NCBI GenBank assembly: GCA_902786615.1
Contig: CADADE010000006.1
Span: forward strand, 47,495 to 111,494
DNA from: Oscillospiraceae bacterium
GTDB lineage: Bacteria; Bacillota_A; Clostridia; Oscillospirales; Oscillospiraceae
DNA: 64,000 nt
Direction: 5' to 3'
The notes under the pieces: generated by a model
Told to the model about the DNA's origin: nothing
Databases searched by the model: none
What the model saw: the letters and a program-made list of their open reading frames with translations, nothing else
Program-made: the position numbers and the translations under genes
Part shown: piece by piece, positions 8,496-17,279 of the stretch
Numbering within the stretch: position 1 is the first letter of the stretch
Layout of the letters: each line of letters starts with the position of its first letter

Positions 8496-9466
8496 AACAG
8501 CAGCATGCCGACCCCATAGGCCAGCAAGACTGCAAATCCCGCGCTCATGAGGCGCCCTGCCATGTGCAGGGCGCCTTTTACGCCGCTGCCGGATAGAACG
8601 CCCAGCGTCTGAAAATGCACCGACAGACCGCCCCAGCCTAAGAGAAAGGCCGCCAGCGAAAAGCTCTCGGGGCACGGGCGCAGACCCTGCATCGCCGCCG
8701 CGCCGCTGCTGAGCTCAAAAAGCCCCGTGAGCATGGCGCGCACAAAGCGCGGCTCAAAGGAAAAGCGCGCGGCGACGGCTTCGCAGAAAAACGAAAGCGC
8801 TCCGTTCCCGTCCAGCACCGCGAGCAGCACGGAGAAGCACAGGGCAAAGCCGCACACGTTCAAAACCGCGGCGATCGCCTGACGCACCGATTCGACCAGG
8901 GCGAGGGAGGGGTCCGCGCTGTCGAGCAGGATCGGCTGCGTCTCGGCGCAGGGGCGCTTTCCCCTAAAGAAAAGCCCGGTCAGAAGCGCCGAGAGAACAT
9001 GGACGAGATAGAGGAGCAGCCCGTATTTTACCGAGCCGAAGATCCCGACGCCCACCGCGCCGACAATGAAGGCGGGGCCGGAATTGTTGCAGAAGGCCAG
9101 CAGACGCTCCGCCTCCTGCCGGGACACGCTGCCCTGCCGCGCCATGTCTCCGATGTATGCCGCGCCTGCGGGATACCCGCCGGTGAGGCCGATCAGAAGC
9201 GCCGAAGCCCCCGCGCCGCTTACCCCGAAAAGCCGCATCGCGGCCGGCGCGAGCAAGCGCCCCAGAAGCCCCGGCAGCCCCAGCCTGTTCAGAAAACCCG
9301 ACAGTACAAAGAAAGGGAAGAGCGAGGGGATCAGAAGCTTTGCGCACACGCCGAGAGCGTCCCGGCAGGCCGCCGCGGCTGTCGCGGCGTTTATAAGCAG
9401 CGCCGCGAGCAGCCCGAGTCCCGCAATAAGATAAAGCGCGTCCTTTTTGCCGTTTCGTGTCGTCAC
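8492..9466 (-). CDS. YlbJ-like sporulation integral membrane protein
   Basis: 324-residue polytopic membrane protein with about eight hydrophobic segments and two nucleoside-gate-like repeats: LIGLTGGYPAGA and CNNSGPAFIVGAVG in the first half, FELSSGAAAM in the second. This pattern matches YlbJ, a sigma-E-dependent protein needed for spore cortex formation in Bacillus subtilis. GTG start at 9466. It diverges from yqfC, also a sporulation gene, across an 80-nt gap that could hold sporulation promoters (a CATAAGCT resembles a sigma-E -10). The family assignment is fair; the role here is inferred. Confidence 0.8.
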   Translation of the reverse strand: MTTRNGKKDALYLIAGLGLLAALLINAATAAAACRDALGVCAKLLIPSLFPFFVLSGFLNRLGLPGLLGRLLAPAAMRLFGVSGAGASALLIGLTGGYPAGAAYIGDMARQGSVSRQEAERLLAFCNNSGPAFIVGAVGVGIFGSVKYGLLLYLVHVLSALLTGLFFRGKRPCAETQPILLDSADPSLALVESVRQAIAAVLNVCGFALCFSVLLAVLDGNGALSFFCEAVAARFSFEPRFVRAMLTGLFELSSGAAAMQGLRPCPESFSLAAFLLGWGGLSVHFQTLGVLSGSGVKGALHMAGRLMSAGFAVLLAYGVGMLLF

Positions 9467-9538
9467 CGTTTCAGCCCTCCCTGTCCCGCAGTCGGTATCA
9501 AGCTATGACCGGGCGCATAAGCTTATTCCGGAATCGAG

Positions 9539-9820
9539 GTGCTGCGTTTGAAGACTGTGAGAGAACTTCCCGCCGCGCTTGCCGAACGCCTGACGCTGCC
9601 GGAGGAGCTTTTCCCCGGCGGGGGAAGGCTGACGCTCAGCGGCGGCAGACAGGCGCTCATCGAAGGGCAGCGGGGGATACTGGAATACACGCCGGAGCGC
9701 CTTGTTGTGAGCTTCGGGCGGGAAAAGCTCAGCCTGTCCGGCGACGGGCTCAAACTGCAGGCCATGAACGCGGGGGAGCTTCTTGTCAGCGGCAGGATCC
9801 GCACAGCGGAGTGGGAGTGA
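9539..9820 (+). CDS. yqfC: Sporulation protein YqfC
   Basis: Small (about 90 residues) YabP/YqfC-family protein preceding yqfD, as in most endospore formers. The segment LSGGRQALIEGQRGILEYTPERLVVSFGREKLSLSG matches the repeating beta pattern of the family, ending in a GRI strand. Start is unclear: GTG 9539 gives 93 residues, but a GAGGTG at 9536-9541 could serve TTG 9548. Two bases separate it from the yqfD ATG, so they form one operon. Known family members are under sigma-E control. Confidence 0.85.
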   Translation: MLRLKTVRELPAALAERLTLPEELFPGGGRLTLSGGRQALIEGQRGILEYTPERLVVSFGREKLSLSGDGLKLQAMNAGELLVSGRIRTAEWE

Positions 9821-9822
9821 GT

Positions 9823-10986
9823 ATGGAGAGAATCAGCGACTGGATCAGGGGCAGGGTCGAGCTTGCGCTTTTCGGCGCTTTCCCGGCGGGCGTGCTCAAC
9901 AGCGCCGCGGCGGAGGGGCTGGCTTTCTGGAACGTGGAGAGCGCGGGAGAAAACACCGTTTGCTTTCACACCAGGGAGACCTGCCTCCCGGACTTTCAGA
10001 GGCTCGCGGAAAAAGGGGCCTGCGAGCTGAAAATTCTGCGCCGCGTCGGCGGCCGGGGCGCGAGACTGCGCATCCTGCACCGGCCCGCGCTTTTGATCGG
10101 GCTTGCGGCGATGGCCGCGCTGCTCGTGACGTCGTCCCTCTTCGTATGGGACGTGCAGGTGCGCGGAACGGACAGGGTCAGCCGCGCCAAAGTCCTGCGG
10201 ACGCTGGAGGACTGCGGCTTCGGCGTGGGCAGCTTCTGGCCCGGTCTCAATACCGAGATACTTAGAAGCGAGGTGCTGCTGCGCCTGCCGGAAATCGGCT
10301 GGATGACGGTGAACGTCAGCGGTTCGCGCGCCGTGGTGGCCGTGGCGGAGCGGACGGAAAAGCCCGAGATGTACGAGGATTCCGCGCCGGGGGATCTGGT
10401 AGCGTCCCGCGACGCGCTGGTGCGGCGGGTGAATACCCTGGCGGGGCATCCCGCCGTAAAGGAGGGGCAGATCGTGGCAAAGGGACAGCTTCTCATCGGC
10501 GGGGACCTGGAAAGCCTCACGGGAGAGTGCCGCCGCGTGCGGGCGAAGGGCGCCGTCATGGCCGATACCTGGTATGAGATCAGCGCCGTCTGCCCCGAAA
10601 AGGAGCAGCTCAAAACACCCGCAGGCGTCCCGCACAGCCGCTTCGCGCTGATCGTGGGAAAAAAGCGAGTGAATTTGTATATTGGGAGTGGAAAAACTAT
10701 TGACGGGTGTGATAAAATCATTACGGAGCATACGCTCGGCCTGGAGGGACTTTTTTCCACGCCGATCCGCCTCGTGCGCGAGCGCTTTGTCCCCTATAAA
10801 ACCGCCCCCGGCGACGACTATGATCCCGGCGGGACGGGGCGGCGGCTCTATGCCCTGCTGGAGCAGCGCACGGAGGGGCAGATCCTCTCCCATACGCTCA
10901 GCCCCGGAAAGAGCGGGGAACTGCATGTGCTCACCCTCCGGGCACACTGTTTAGAGAACATCGCCCAGCCGGAAGAAAACGGCTGA
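9823..10986 (+). CDS. yqfD: Sporulation protein YqfD (SpoIV-like membrane protein)
   Basis: 387-residue membrane protein with an extracellular C-terminal region. An RGRVELALFGAFPAGVLN N-terminus and a transmembrane segment near residue 90 (ALLIGLAAMAALLVTSSLFVWDVQVRG) leading into a POTRA-like domain fit the YqfD family, which acts in engulfment-stage sporulation in B. subtilis. The reading frame extends upstream to 9457 over yqfC; ATG 9823 is chosen because it directly follows the yqfC stop and matches the family N-terminus. Followed 20 nt later by phoH. Confidence 0.88.
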   Translation: MERISDWIRGRVELALFGAFPAGVLNSAAAEGLAFWNVESAGENTVCFHTRETCLPDFQRLAEKGACELKILRRVGGRGARLRILHRPALLIGLAAMAALLVTSSLFVWDVQVRGTDRVSRAKVLRTLEDCGFGVGSFWPGLNTEILRSEVLLRLPEIGWMTVNVSGSRAVVAVAERTEKPEMYEDSAPGDLVASRDALVRRVNTLAGHPAVKEGQIVAKGQLLIGGDLESLTGECRRVRAKGAVMADTWYEISAVCPEKEQLKTPAGVPHSRFALIVGKKRVNLYIGSGKTIDGCDKIITEHTLGLEGLFSTPIRLVRERFVPYKTAPGDDYDPGGTGRRLYALLEQRTEGQILSHTLSPGKSGELHVLTLRAHCLENIAQPEENG

Positions 10987-11006
10987 GGCGTGAAAGGATT
11001 TTTTAC

Positions 11007-12017
11007 ATGATCGACAAAAGCATCGAAGTCGAACGCATGGAGCATGTCATCAGCGTGTTCGGCTCCTTTGACCAGAATCTCCGCATCATCGAGAACGAGC
11101 TGAGCGTCAAGGTGCTCGACCGGGACAACATGATCCATATCTGCGGCGAGGCGGAAAACGTCATGCTGGCGGAGAAGGCCATCAACGGCCTGCTGACGCT
11201 CGCTGCCAAGGGGGAAAACATCGACGCGCAGAACGTGCGCTATATCCTCAAGCTGGTGAGCGAGGGCAAGGAGACCAAAATCAACGAACTGGCCGGGGAC
11301 GTGATCTGCATCACCGCCAAAGGTAAGCCCATCAAGCCCAAGACCCTCGGCCAGAAGACCTACTGCGAGGCCATCCAGAATAACACCATCACCCTCGGCA
11401 TCGGCCCTGCCGGCACGGGCAAGACGTATCTCGCCGTGGCGGCGGCGGTGGCGGCCTTCCGGGCGGAGGAGGTCAACCGCATCATCCTGACCCGCCCCGC
11501 GGTCGAGGCCGGGGAGCGCCTGGGCTTTCTTCCCGGCGATCTGCAGAGCAAGGTCGATCCCTACCTGCGGCCCCTGTACGACGCGCTCTTTGACATGCTG
11601 GGGGCGGACACCTACCAGAAATACCTGGAGCGCGGGAATATCGAGGTTGCGCCCCTGGCCTACATGCGCGGGCGCACGCTGGACGACAGCTTCATCATCC
11701 TGGACGAGGCGCAGAACACCTCGCGCGAGCAGATGAAGATGTTCCTCACCCGTATCGGCTTCGGTTCCAAGGTGGTCATCACCGGCGACATTACCCAGAT
11801 CGACCTGCCCGAGGACAAGACCAGCGGCCTCAAGGTCGCCATGCGCGTTCTGGACGGCATTGATGATATTGCCGTCTGCACCCTCACCGGGTCCGACGTG
11901 GTGCGCCACCGCCTGGTGCAGAAGATCATTGAAGCCTATGAGGATTACGACAAGAAAAATCCGGCGTCCGCGGAGCCTGCCAAAAAGCAGCCGCCCCGGC
12001 GCTATAAGAGGAGATAA
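11007..12017 (+). CDS. phoH: PhoH-family ATPase
   Basis: 336-residue predicted ATPase/RNA helicase-like protein. Walker A is GPAGTGKTYLA, Walker B is FIILDEAQN, and ITGDITQIDLP is the sensor motif. An N-terminal region of about 100 residues with repeated LDRDNMIHICGEAENV resembles the KH-like segment seen in PhoH proteins. The phoH-ybeY-era order is widely conserved and links the protein to RNA metabolism. The C-terminal KKQPPRRYKRR tail is strongly basic. Confidence 0.95.
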   Translation: MIDKSIEVERMEHVISVFGSFDQNLRIIENELSVKVLDRDNMIHICGEAENVMLAEKAINGLLTLAAKGENIDAQNVRYILKLVSEGKETKINELAGDVICITAKGKPIKPKTLGQKTYCEAIQNNTITLGIGPAGTGKTYLAVAAAVAAFRAEEVNRIILTRPAVEAGERLGFLPGDLQSKVDPYLRPLYDALFDMLGADTYQKYLERGNIEVAPLAYMRGRTLDDSFIILDEAQNTSREQMKMFLTRIGFGSKVVITGDITQIDLPEDKTSGLKVAMRVLDGIDDIAVCTLTGSDVVRHRLVQKIIEAYEDYDKKNPASAEPAKKQPPRRYKRR

Positions 12018-12020
12018 GCC

Positions 12021-12500
12021 ATGCGGCATGAAGTGACGATTTCACGCGAGAAAACCGGCCTCGGCCACCGCGAGGCGGCGGGCCTTATCAAAAAAGCGGT
12101 CAACAGAGCCCTGAACGCTGAGGGCGTGGATCTTCCCTGCATTGTCAACGTTATGTTAACCGATGACGAGGGCATCCATGCGGTCAACAAGGAATTTCGC
12201 AATGTGGACCGCGCGACCGACGTGCTGAGCTTTCCGTTCAACGAGCTCACCCCCGGCGAGTTTGACCCCGCCGTCTGCGAAAAGGACATGGACACGGGCG
12301 CGGTGCTGCTGGGGGACATGATGATCTCCCTTGAGCACTGTGAGGCCCAGGGGGAGGAATTCGGCCACGGCTTCGCCCGTGAGATCCAGTATCTCACGGT
12401 GCACTCGGTCCTGCATCTTCTGGGCTACGACCATGTGGACGAGGGCGAGATGAAGCGGCAGATGCGGGCGAGAGAAAAAGCCATCATGGGGGATGTGTAA
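12021..12500 (+). CDS. ybeY: Endoribonuclease YbeY (rRNA maturation)
   Basis: Single-strand endoribonuclease involved in 16S rRNA 3'-end maturation and ribosome quality control. The zinc-binding HX3HX5H motif is intact in HSVLHLLGYDH, with RATDVLSFPF upstream as in all members. 159 residues. Starts 3 nt after phoH with a clear AGAGGAG Shine-Dalgarno, so it is part of that operon. Confidence 0.96.
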   Translation: MRHEVTISREKTGLGHREAAGLIKKAVNRALNAEGVDLPCIVNVMLTDDEGIHAVNKEFRNVDRATDVLSFPFNELTPGEFDPAVCEKDMDTGAVLLGDMMISLEHCEAQGEEFGHGFAREIQYLTVHSVLHLLGYDHVDEGEMKRQMRAREKAIMGDV

Positions 12501-12518
12501 GCGCAGCGCAAACGACAA

Positions 12519-12578
12519 CTCCCTCAGTCACGGCGCTTTCGTGAGACGCGCCGAGCCAGCTCCCTTAGAGAGGGAGCC
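12519..12578. repeat. Mosaic palindromic intergenic repeat, copy A
   Basis: A 60-bp stretch between ybeY and era with CTCCCTCAGTCACGGCG... and ...AGCTCCCTTAGAGAGGGAGC, which folds into hairpins. Its CTCCCTCAGTCA start and hairpin end reappear in the longer copy at 25884-26027. It sits inside an otherwise tight operon. Such palindromic repeats are common in this bacterial group. Confidence 0.75.
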
Positions 12579-12600
12579 AATAAAGAACAGGAGATTCAAT

Positions 12601-13488
12601 ATGACAAAATCAGCCATGATTACCATATGCGGCAGGCCCAACGCGGGCAAGTCGACCCTGACCAACGCCCTTGTGGGGGAGAAGGTCGCCATCGTGTCGC
12701 CCAAGCCTCAGACCACGCGAAACCGCATCACCGCCATCGTCGAGCGGAGCGACACCCAGTTCGTGCTGCTGGACACCCCGGGCTTTCACAAGCCGCGCAC
12801 GCGCCTCGGGGACTACATGGTAAACGTCGTCCGAGAGAGCGTGGCGGACGTGGACTGCGTGCTTCTGATGGTGGAGCCCGTGGCCGCCATCGGCCCGCAG
12901 GAGGAGGCGCTGATCGAGCGCATCCGGGAGTCGGGCGTGCCCGCCATTCTGCTCATCAACAAAATCGACACCGTGGACAAGACCCGGCTTCTCGAGGTCA
13001 TGGCGGTCTACAGCGCGGCCCATGACTTCGACGCCATCCTGCCCATCTCGGCCAAAACCGGGGACGGCCTGGACGAGCTTCTGACCGAGCTTGAGAAGTA
13101 CGCGGTCGAGGGGCCGCATCTCTTCCCGGACGATATGATCACCGACCAGCCGGAGCGCCAGATCTGCGCGGAGCTGGTGCGCGAAAAGCTGCTGCGGTGT
13201 CTTGACAAGGAGATCCCCCACGGCACCGCCATCGAGGTGACCAAATTCTCCGAGCGGGATAACGGCATCATCGACATGGAGGTCACCATCTTCTGCGAGA
13301 AGGAGAGCCACAAGGGCATCATCATCGGCAAGAAGGGCGCGATGCTCAAGAAGATCGGGGAACTTGCAAGACTTGATATCGAGGCCTTCATGGGCACCAA
13401 GGTCAATCTGCAGACCTGGGTCAAGGTCAAGGAGAACTGGCGCGACTCCTTAGCGAGCCTGCGCAATTTCGGCTTTACCGAGCAATAA
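12601..13488 (+). CDS. era: GTPase Era
   Basis: Ras-like GTPase with C-terminal KH domain that binds the 3' end of 16S rRNA during 30S assembly. G1 GRPNAGKST, G3 DTPG and G4 NKID are present; the KH motif is GIIIGKKGAMLKKIGELAR at about residue 236. The open frame runs back to 12493 through the repeat, but ATG 12601 has an AGGAG Shine-Dalgarno and matches the family N-terminus, giving 295 residues. Confidence 0.97.
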   Translation: MTKSAMITICGRPNAGKSTLTNALVGEKVAIVSPKPQTTRNRITAIVERSDTQFVLLDTPGFHKPRTRLGDYMVNVVRESVADVDCVLLMVEPVAAIGPQEEALIERIRESGVPAILLINKIDTVDKTRLLEVMAVYSAAHDFDAILPISAKTGDGLDELLTELEKYAVEGPHLFPDDMITDQPERQICAELVREKLLRCLDKEIPHGTAIEVTKFSERDNGIIDMEVTIFCEKESHKGIIIGKKGAMLKKIGELARLDIEAFMGTKVNLQTWVKVKENWRDSLASLRNFGFTEQ

Positions 13489-13542
13489 TTCCCAGCATTT
13501 CATTTGCCGCGCCCTCGCATACTAAACGCGAGGTGAAAAGCG

Positions 13543-13671
13543 ATGCGCGAGGATGAAATCTGGAAAGCCTTCAAAGAGACCGGCGAGCCCGCGTGCTATC
13601 TGCTCTACAGGCTGATAGCGGCGGAGGACAGCATAGACGACAGACAAGCCCGCAGCCCGGCTGCGGGCTGA
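13543..13671 (+). CDS. yqzL: YqzL-family small protein
   Basis: A 42-residue ORF starting MREDEIWKAFKETGEPACYLLYRL. B. subtilis YqzL (about 47 residues) has the same shape (WKVF...TG..DAYLLYK) and the same location between era and recO. Role unknown. Shine-Dalgarno GAGGTG about 8 nt before the ATG. The 3' end of the gene contains an 8-bp GC hairpin (GCCCGCAG/CTGCGGGC). Confidence 0.75.
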   Translation: MREDEIWKAFKETGEPACYLLYRLIAAEDSIDDRQARSPAAG

Positions 13672-13689
13672 GACGGGAACGATACATAT

Positions 13690-14454
13690 ATGTTTAAAAC
13701 CCTGAACGCACTGGTGCTGCGGGAGGTACGCTATAAGGAGGCCGACCGCATCCTCACCCTCCTGACGGATACGGAGGGGAAGATCACCGCCAAGGCCCGC
13801 GGCGCATTGCGTAAAAGCAGCCGCACCGCCGCCGCCACCCAGCAGCTCACCTGGTCGGAGATGACCCTGTTTTCAAACCGGGGCCGCTGGTCGGTGAACG
13901 AGGCGGCGGTCAAGGAGGGCTTTGACGGCCTGCGCGGCGATATGGAGAAGCTCGCCCTCGGGACGTATATTGCCGAGTGCATCGAAGCTCTCAGCGTCGA
14001 GGATCAGCCGGAGCCGGAGCTTTTGCAGCTCGGGCTCAACAGCCTGTACGCCCTCAGCCGGGATCTCTGCGGGCAGGAGAAGATCAAGGCCGCCTTTGAG
14101 CTGCGGGCGATGTGCCTTTCCGGCTACACGCCGGAGCTCGGCGCCTGCGCCGTCTGCGGCAGGGAGCCGGAGTCGCCGGATCTCAGCCTGGACTACGGGC
14201 GCGTCTGCTGCCGAGGCTGCGCCGGGATGGGGACAAGGGTCGAGCTCGGCAGCCAGACCCTCGCCGCCATGCGCTATCTCTGCACGGCACCGGCCAAACA
14301 GTTTCTGTCCTTTACCCTGCCGGAGCCGGATCTCAAACGCCTCGGCGTCGCGGCGGAGCGCTATCTGTTAAGCCGCACCGAACGCGGCTTTTCTACATTG
14401 GAGTATTGGAAAAACATCCGAAAATATACGATACAAGCGGGGAGAGAGAAATGA
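13690..14454 (+). CDS. recO: DNA repair protein RecO
   Basis: Recombination mediator of the RecFOR pathway that loads RecA onto SSB-coated DNA. 254 residues: an N-terminal OB fold (ALVLREVRYKEADRILTLLT, then GALRKSSRTAA) and a C-terminal helical part with a zinc-knuckle CAVCGREPESPD...CCRGC, retained in Firmicute RecO. Its stop overlaps the mutS2 start in ATGA (14451-14454). Confidence 0.93.
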   Translation: MFKTLNALVLREVRYKEADRILTLLTDTEGKITAKARGALRKSSRTAAATQQLTWSEMTLFSNRGRWSVNEAAVKEGFDGLRGDMEKLALGTYIAECIEALSVEDQPEPELLQLGLNSLYALSRDLCGQEKIKAAFELRAMCLSGYTPELGACAVCGREPESPDLSLDYGRVCCRGCAGMGTRVELGSQTLAAMRYLCTAPAKQFLSFTLPEPDLKRLGVAAERYLLSRTERGFSTLEYWKNIRKYTIQAGREK

Positions 14455-16823
14455 GCTTTTTTGAAAAATCCCTGACCACGCTGGAGCTTCCGGCAGTTCT
14501 GAACATGCTTGCCGCCGAGGCGGTGAGCGAGCCGGCCAAGGAGCTGGCATTATCGCTGACGCCCTCCGTCTCCGAAGGGGAGGTACAGCACCGCCTGGCC
14601 GAGACCACGGCGGCAAAATCCATGATGGTCGTGCGCGGCAGCCCCTCTTTCTATGGGGTGAAGGACGTGCGCGCATCGCTGGCCCGCGCCGATCTCGGCG
14701 GCGCGCTCAACACGCGCGAGCTTTTGGAGATCGCCCATGTCCTGCAGTGCGCGCGCCTTGTGCGCGGCTATCTCGCGGACGATACCGTGGGCAAGACGCC
14801 TATCGACTATCTCTTTTACGCCCTGCACGCCAACCGCTTTCTGGAGGAAAAGATCACCGGCTCCATCGTCGGGGAGGATGAAATCGCGGACGCGGCCTCA
14901 AGCGAGCTTGCCAACATCCGCCGCCAGATGCGCGCGGCGGCGGCGCGCGCGCGGGACGCCCTGCAGAAGATCATCTCGTCCCCAAGCTATGCCAAGGTGC
15001 TGCAGGAGCCGATCATCACCCAGCGCTCCGACCGCTATGTGGTGCCGGTCAAGGCTGAGCACAAGGGGGCCATCAACGGCCTTGTGCACGATATCTCCGC
15101 CTCCGGCGCGACGATTTTTGTCGAGCCCATGGCGGCGGTCAAGGCCAACAACGAACTCAGGGAGCTTGCCGCCAAGGAGCGCGCGGAGATCGACCGCATC
15201 CTGGCCGAGCTCTCTGCCGACTGCGCCGGGCACCGGGACGGCATCAACGCCGACTATGAGATCCTCGTGCAGCTTGACCTGATTTTCGCCAAGGCCAAGC
15301 TCTCCTATAAATTAAACTGCGAAGCCGCCTCCATGGAGGGCCGGGGCATCGTGCTGCGCAAGGCGCGCCATCCGCTCCTGGATCAGGCCAAGGCTGTGCC
15401 CATCGACGTGGAGCTCGGCGACAGCTTTGACACCCTTGTCATCACCGGTCCCAACACCGGCGGCAAGACAGTCTCCATCAAGACCATCGGTCTTCTCGCC
15501 GCGATGCACCAGTGCGGTCTGCATATCCCCGCCGCCGACGGGAGCAATCTCCCGGTTTTCACCCACATCCTCGCGGACATCGGCGACGAGCAGAGCATCG
15601 AGCAGAGTCTTTCCACCTTCTCGGCGCATATGAGTAATATAGTCAGCATCATCGCCGAGTGCGACGAGCAGTCGCTTGTCCTCTTCGACGAGCTTGGCGC
15701 GGGCACCGACCCCACCGAGGGCGCGGCCCTTGCCATCGCGGTCATCGAGCATGTGCGCCGCCGCGGCGCGGTCATCGCCGCGACCACTCACTATGCCGAG
15801 CTCAAGGTCTACGCCACAAACGAGCCGGGCGTGCAGAACGCCTCCTGCGAGTTTGACGTGGAGACCCTGCGCCCGACTTACCGCCTGCTGGTGGGCATCC
15901 CGGGCAAATCCAACGCCTTTGCCATCTCCCGCCGCCTGGGGCTCAGCGACGAGATCATCGAGGATGCGAAAAACCGCGTCAGCTCCGAGAGCCAGACCTT
16001 CGAGCTGACCATCGAGAAGCTGGAGCAGACGCGCCTGCTGCTGGAAAAGGATCGGGAGGAGACGGCGAAGAAGCTGCGCGAGGCGCAGGAGAACGCGAAG
16101 AAATCCGCCATGCTGCGCGCGGAGCTCGAGGTTCGGCTCGACAAGGCGGACATCAAGTCCCGCCGCGAGGCCGAGCGCATCCTGGCCGACGCCCGCGCCA
16201 CGGCGGAGGAGGTTTTCAAGGAGCTTGACGAGATGCGCAAAATGGCCGATCAGGACGAGGACGCAAGCCGCGTCAACGAGGCTCGCGCCCAGCTTCGCCG
16301 TCAGCTCAATCTCTCTCAGGAGGCGCTGCAGAAGGAGCTTCACCCCGAGGCGCAGAACCAGGTCTCCGCCCGCCCCGTGCAGGTGGGGGACACCGTGCAG
16401 ATCAAGTCCATGGGCATGAAGGCGACGGTCGTCTCCAAATCCGCCGACGGCACCCTCGCTCTTCGCGCGGGTATCATGAACGTGAGCGCCAAGGAGGACG
16501 AGGTGCTGCTGCTCGAAAACGAGCAGGCTCCGAAGCCGAAGAGCGCGGCAAAGGGCGGCGGACAGCTGCACAGCCTGTCCATCTCCTCCGAGCTTGACAT
16601 CCGCGGCATGGAGGCGGTGGAGGGCGTACTCGCCGCCGAGCGCTATCTGGACAGCGCCGTGATGGCAAAGCTCAAGACCGTGACCATCATCCACGGCAAG
16701 GGGACCGGCGCGCTGCGCGCGGCGGTACAGCAGATGCTGAAGAAAAACAAGTTTGTCAAGTCCTTCCGTCTGGGCCGCTACGGCGAGGGCGAGAGCGGCG
16801 TGACAGTGGTCGAACTGAAATAA
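14451..16823 (+). CDS. mutS2: Endonuclease MutS2
   Basis: MutS-homologue without the mismatch-recognition domain, involved in recombination suppression and ribosome rescue in Firmicutes. 790 residues: core/lever domains, ATPase Walker A TGPNTGGKTVS at about residue 330, DELGAGTDPTEGAAL Walker B, a long coiled coil (about residues 520-620) and a C-terminal Smr nuclease domain LDIRGMEAVEG...TIIHGKGTGALR. The frame remains open upstream across recO, but the ATG at 14451 has GGAGAGAG before it and fits the family start. Confidence 0.96.
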   Translation: MSFFEKSLTTLELPAVLNMLAAEAVSEPAKELALSLTPSVSEGEVQHRLAETTAAKSMMVVRGSPSFYGVKDVRASLARADLGGALNTRELLEIAHVLQCARLVRGYLADDTVGKTPIDYLFYALHANRFLEEKITGSIVGEDEIADAASSELANIRRQMRAAAARARDALQKIISSPSYAKVLQEPIITQRSDRYVVPVKAEHKGAINGLVHDISASGATIFVEPMAAVKANNELRELAAKERAEIDRILAELSADCAGHRDGINADYEILVQLDLIFAKAKLSYKLNCEAASMEGRGIVLRKARHPLLDQAKAVPIDVELGDSFDTLVITGPNTGGKTVSIKTIGLLAAMHQCGLHIPAADGSNLPVFTHILADIGDEQSIEQSLSTFSAHMSNIVSIIAECDEQSLVLFDELGAGTDPTEGAALAIAVIEHVRRRGAVIAATTHYAELKVYATNEPGVQNASCEFDVETLRPTYRLLVGIPGKSNAFAISRRLGLSDEIIEDAKNRVSSESQTFELTIEKLEQTRLLLEKDREETAKKLREAQENAKKSAMLRAELEVRLDKADIKSRREAERILADARATAEEVFKELDEMRKMADQDEDASRVNEARAQLRRQLNLSQEALQKELHPEAQNQVSARPVQVGDTVQIKSMGMKATVVSKSADGTLALRAGIMNVSAKEDEVLLLENEQAPKPKSAAKGGGQLHSLSISSELDIRGMEAVEGVLAAERYLDSAVMAKLKTVTIIHGKGTGALRAAVQQMLKKNKFVKSFRLGRYGEGESGVTVVELK

Positions 16824-16879
16824 AACTCCAATTCCAAGACAAAAAGAAATGTATAAAATCACGAAACGGTCGAAAGCTG

Positions 16880-16908
16880 TTGACGATTGCACGAAAATTT
16901 GTTAAAGT
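16880..16908 (+). promoter_or_regulatory. Promoter for ptsH
   Basis: TTGACG (16880-16885), 17-nt spacer and TAAAGT (16903-16908), within the 132-nt mutS2-ptsH gap and 48 nt before the start codon. Confidence 0.75.
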
Positions 16909-16955
16909 GAGCTTACAGTTTCCAAACATGGATTTAAGGAGTAAGGGGTGCGACT

Positions 16956-17219
16956 ATGATAACCAAAGAAGTAGTCATTAACAACCAGGTCGGCCTTCAT
17001 GCCAGACCCGCAACCTTCTTCATTCAGAAGGCCAATGAGTTCAAAAGCAGCATCTGGGTCGAGAAGGAAGAGAGACGTGTGAACGCCAAGAGCCTGCTGG
17101 GCGTGCTTTCCCTCGGCATCGTGAAGGGCACTGCCATCACGATCATCGCAGACGGTTCCGACGAGGAAGAAGCGATCGCAACGCTCTCCGCTCTGATCGA
17201 TTCTGACTTCTCTGAGTAA
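16956..17219 (+). CDS. ptsH: Phosphocarrier protein HPr
   Basis: Transfers phosphate from enzyme I to sugar-specific PTS components and, in Firmicutes, acts as a CcpA cofactor when phosphorylated on Ser46. 87 residues. His15 lies in GLHARPA and Ser46 in NAKSLLGVLSLG, so both the transport and regulatory sites are conserved, which argues against the His-less paralogue Crh. Here it is a single-gene unit with its own promoter and a strong terminator; no enzyme I gene follows. Confidence 0.97.
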   Translation: MITKEVVINNQVGLHARPATFFIQKANEFKSSIWVEKEERRVNAKSLLGVLSLGIVKGTAITIIADGSDEEEAIATLSALIDSDFSE

Positions 17220-17233
17220 TCGTACATTATGGC

Positions 17234-17268
17234 AGAGGCGTGTGTCCTGTGACACACGCCTCTTTTTT
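17234..17268 (+). terminator. Intrinsic terminator after ptsH
   Basis: A perfect 13-bp stem (17234-17246 with 17251-17263), 4-nt loop CTGT and six T. It ends only a few bases before the next gene, so the next start codon lies close to the terminator. Confidence 0.95.
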
Positions 17269-17279
17269 GGGTGATTCTT

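Noticed and set aside
9457..9822. Upstream extension of the yqfD frame
   Set aside because: It covers yqfC in another frame, has no ribosome site and the family begins at the ATG 9823 position.
14112..14450. Upstream extension of the mutS2 frame over recO
   Set aside because: Overlaps recO in another frame; ATG 14451 with GGAGAGAG matches the MutS2 N-terminus.
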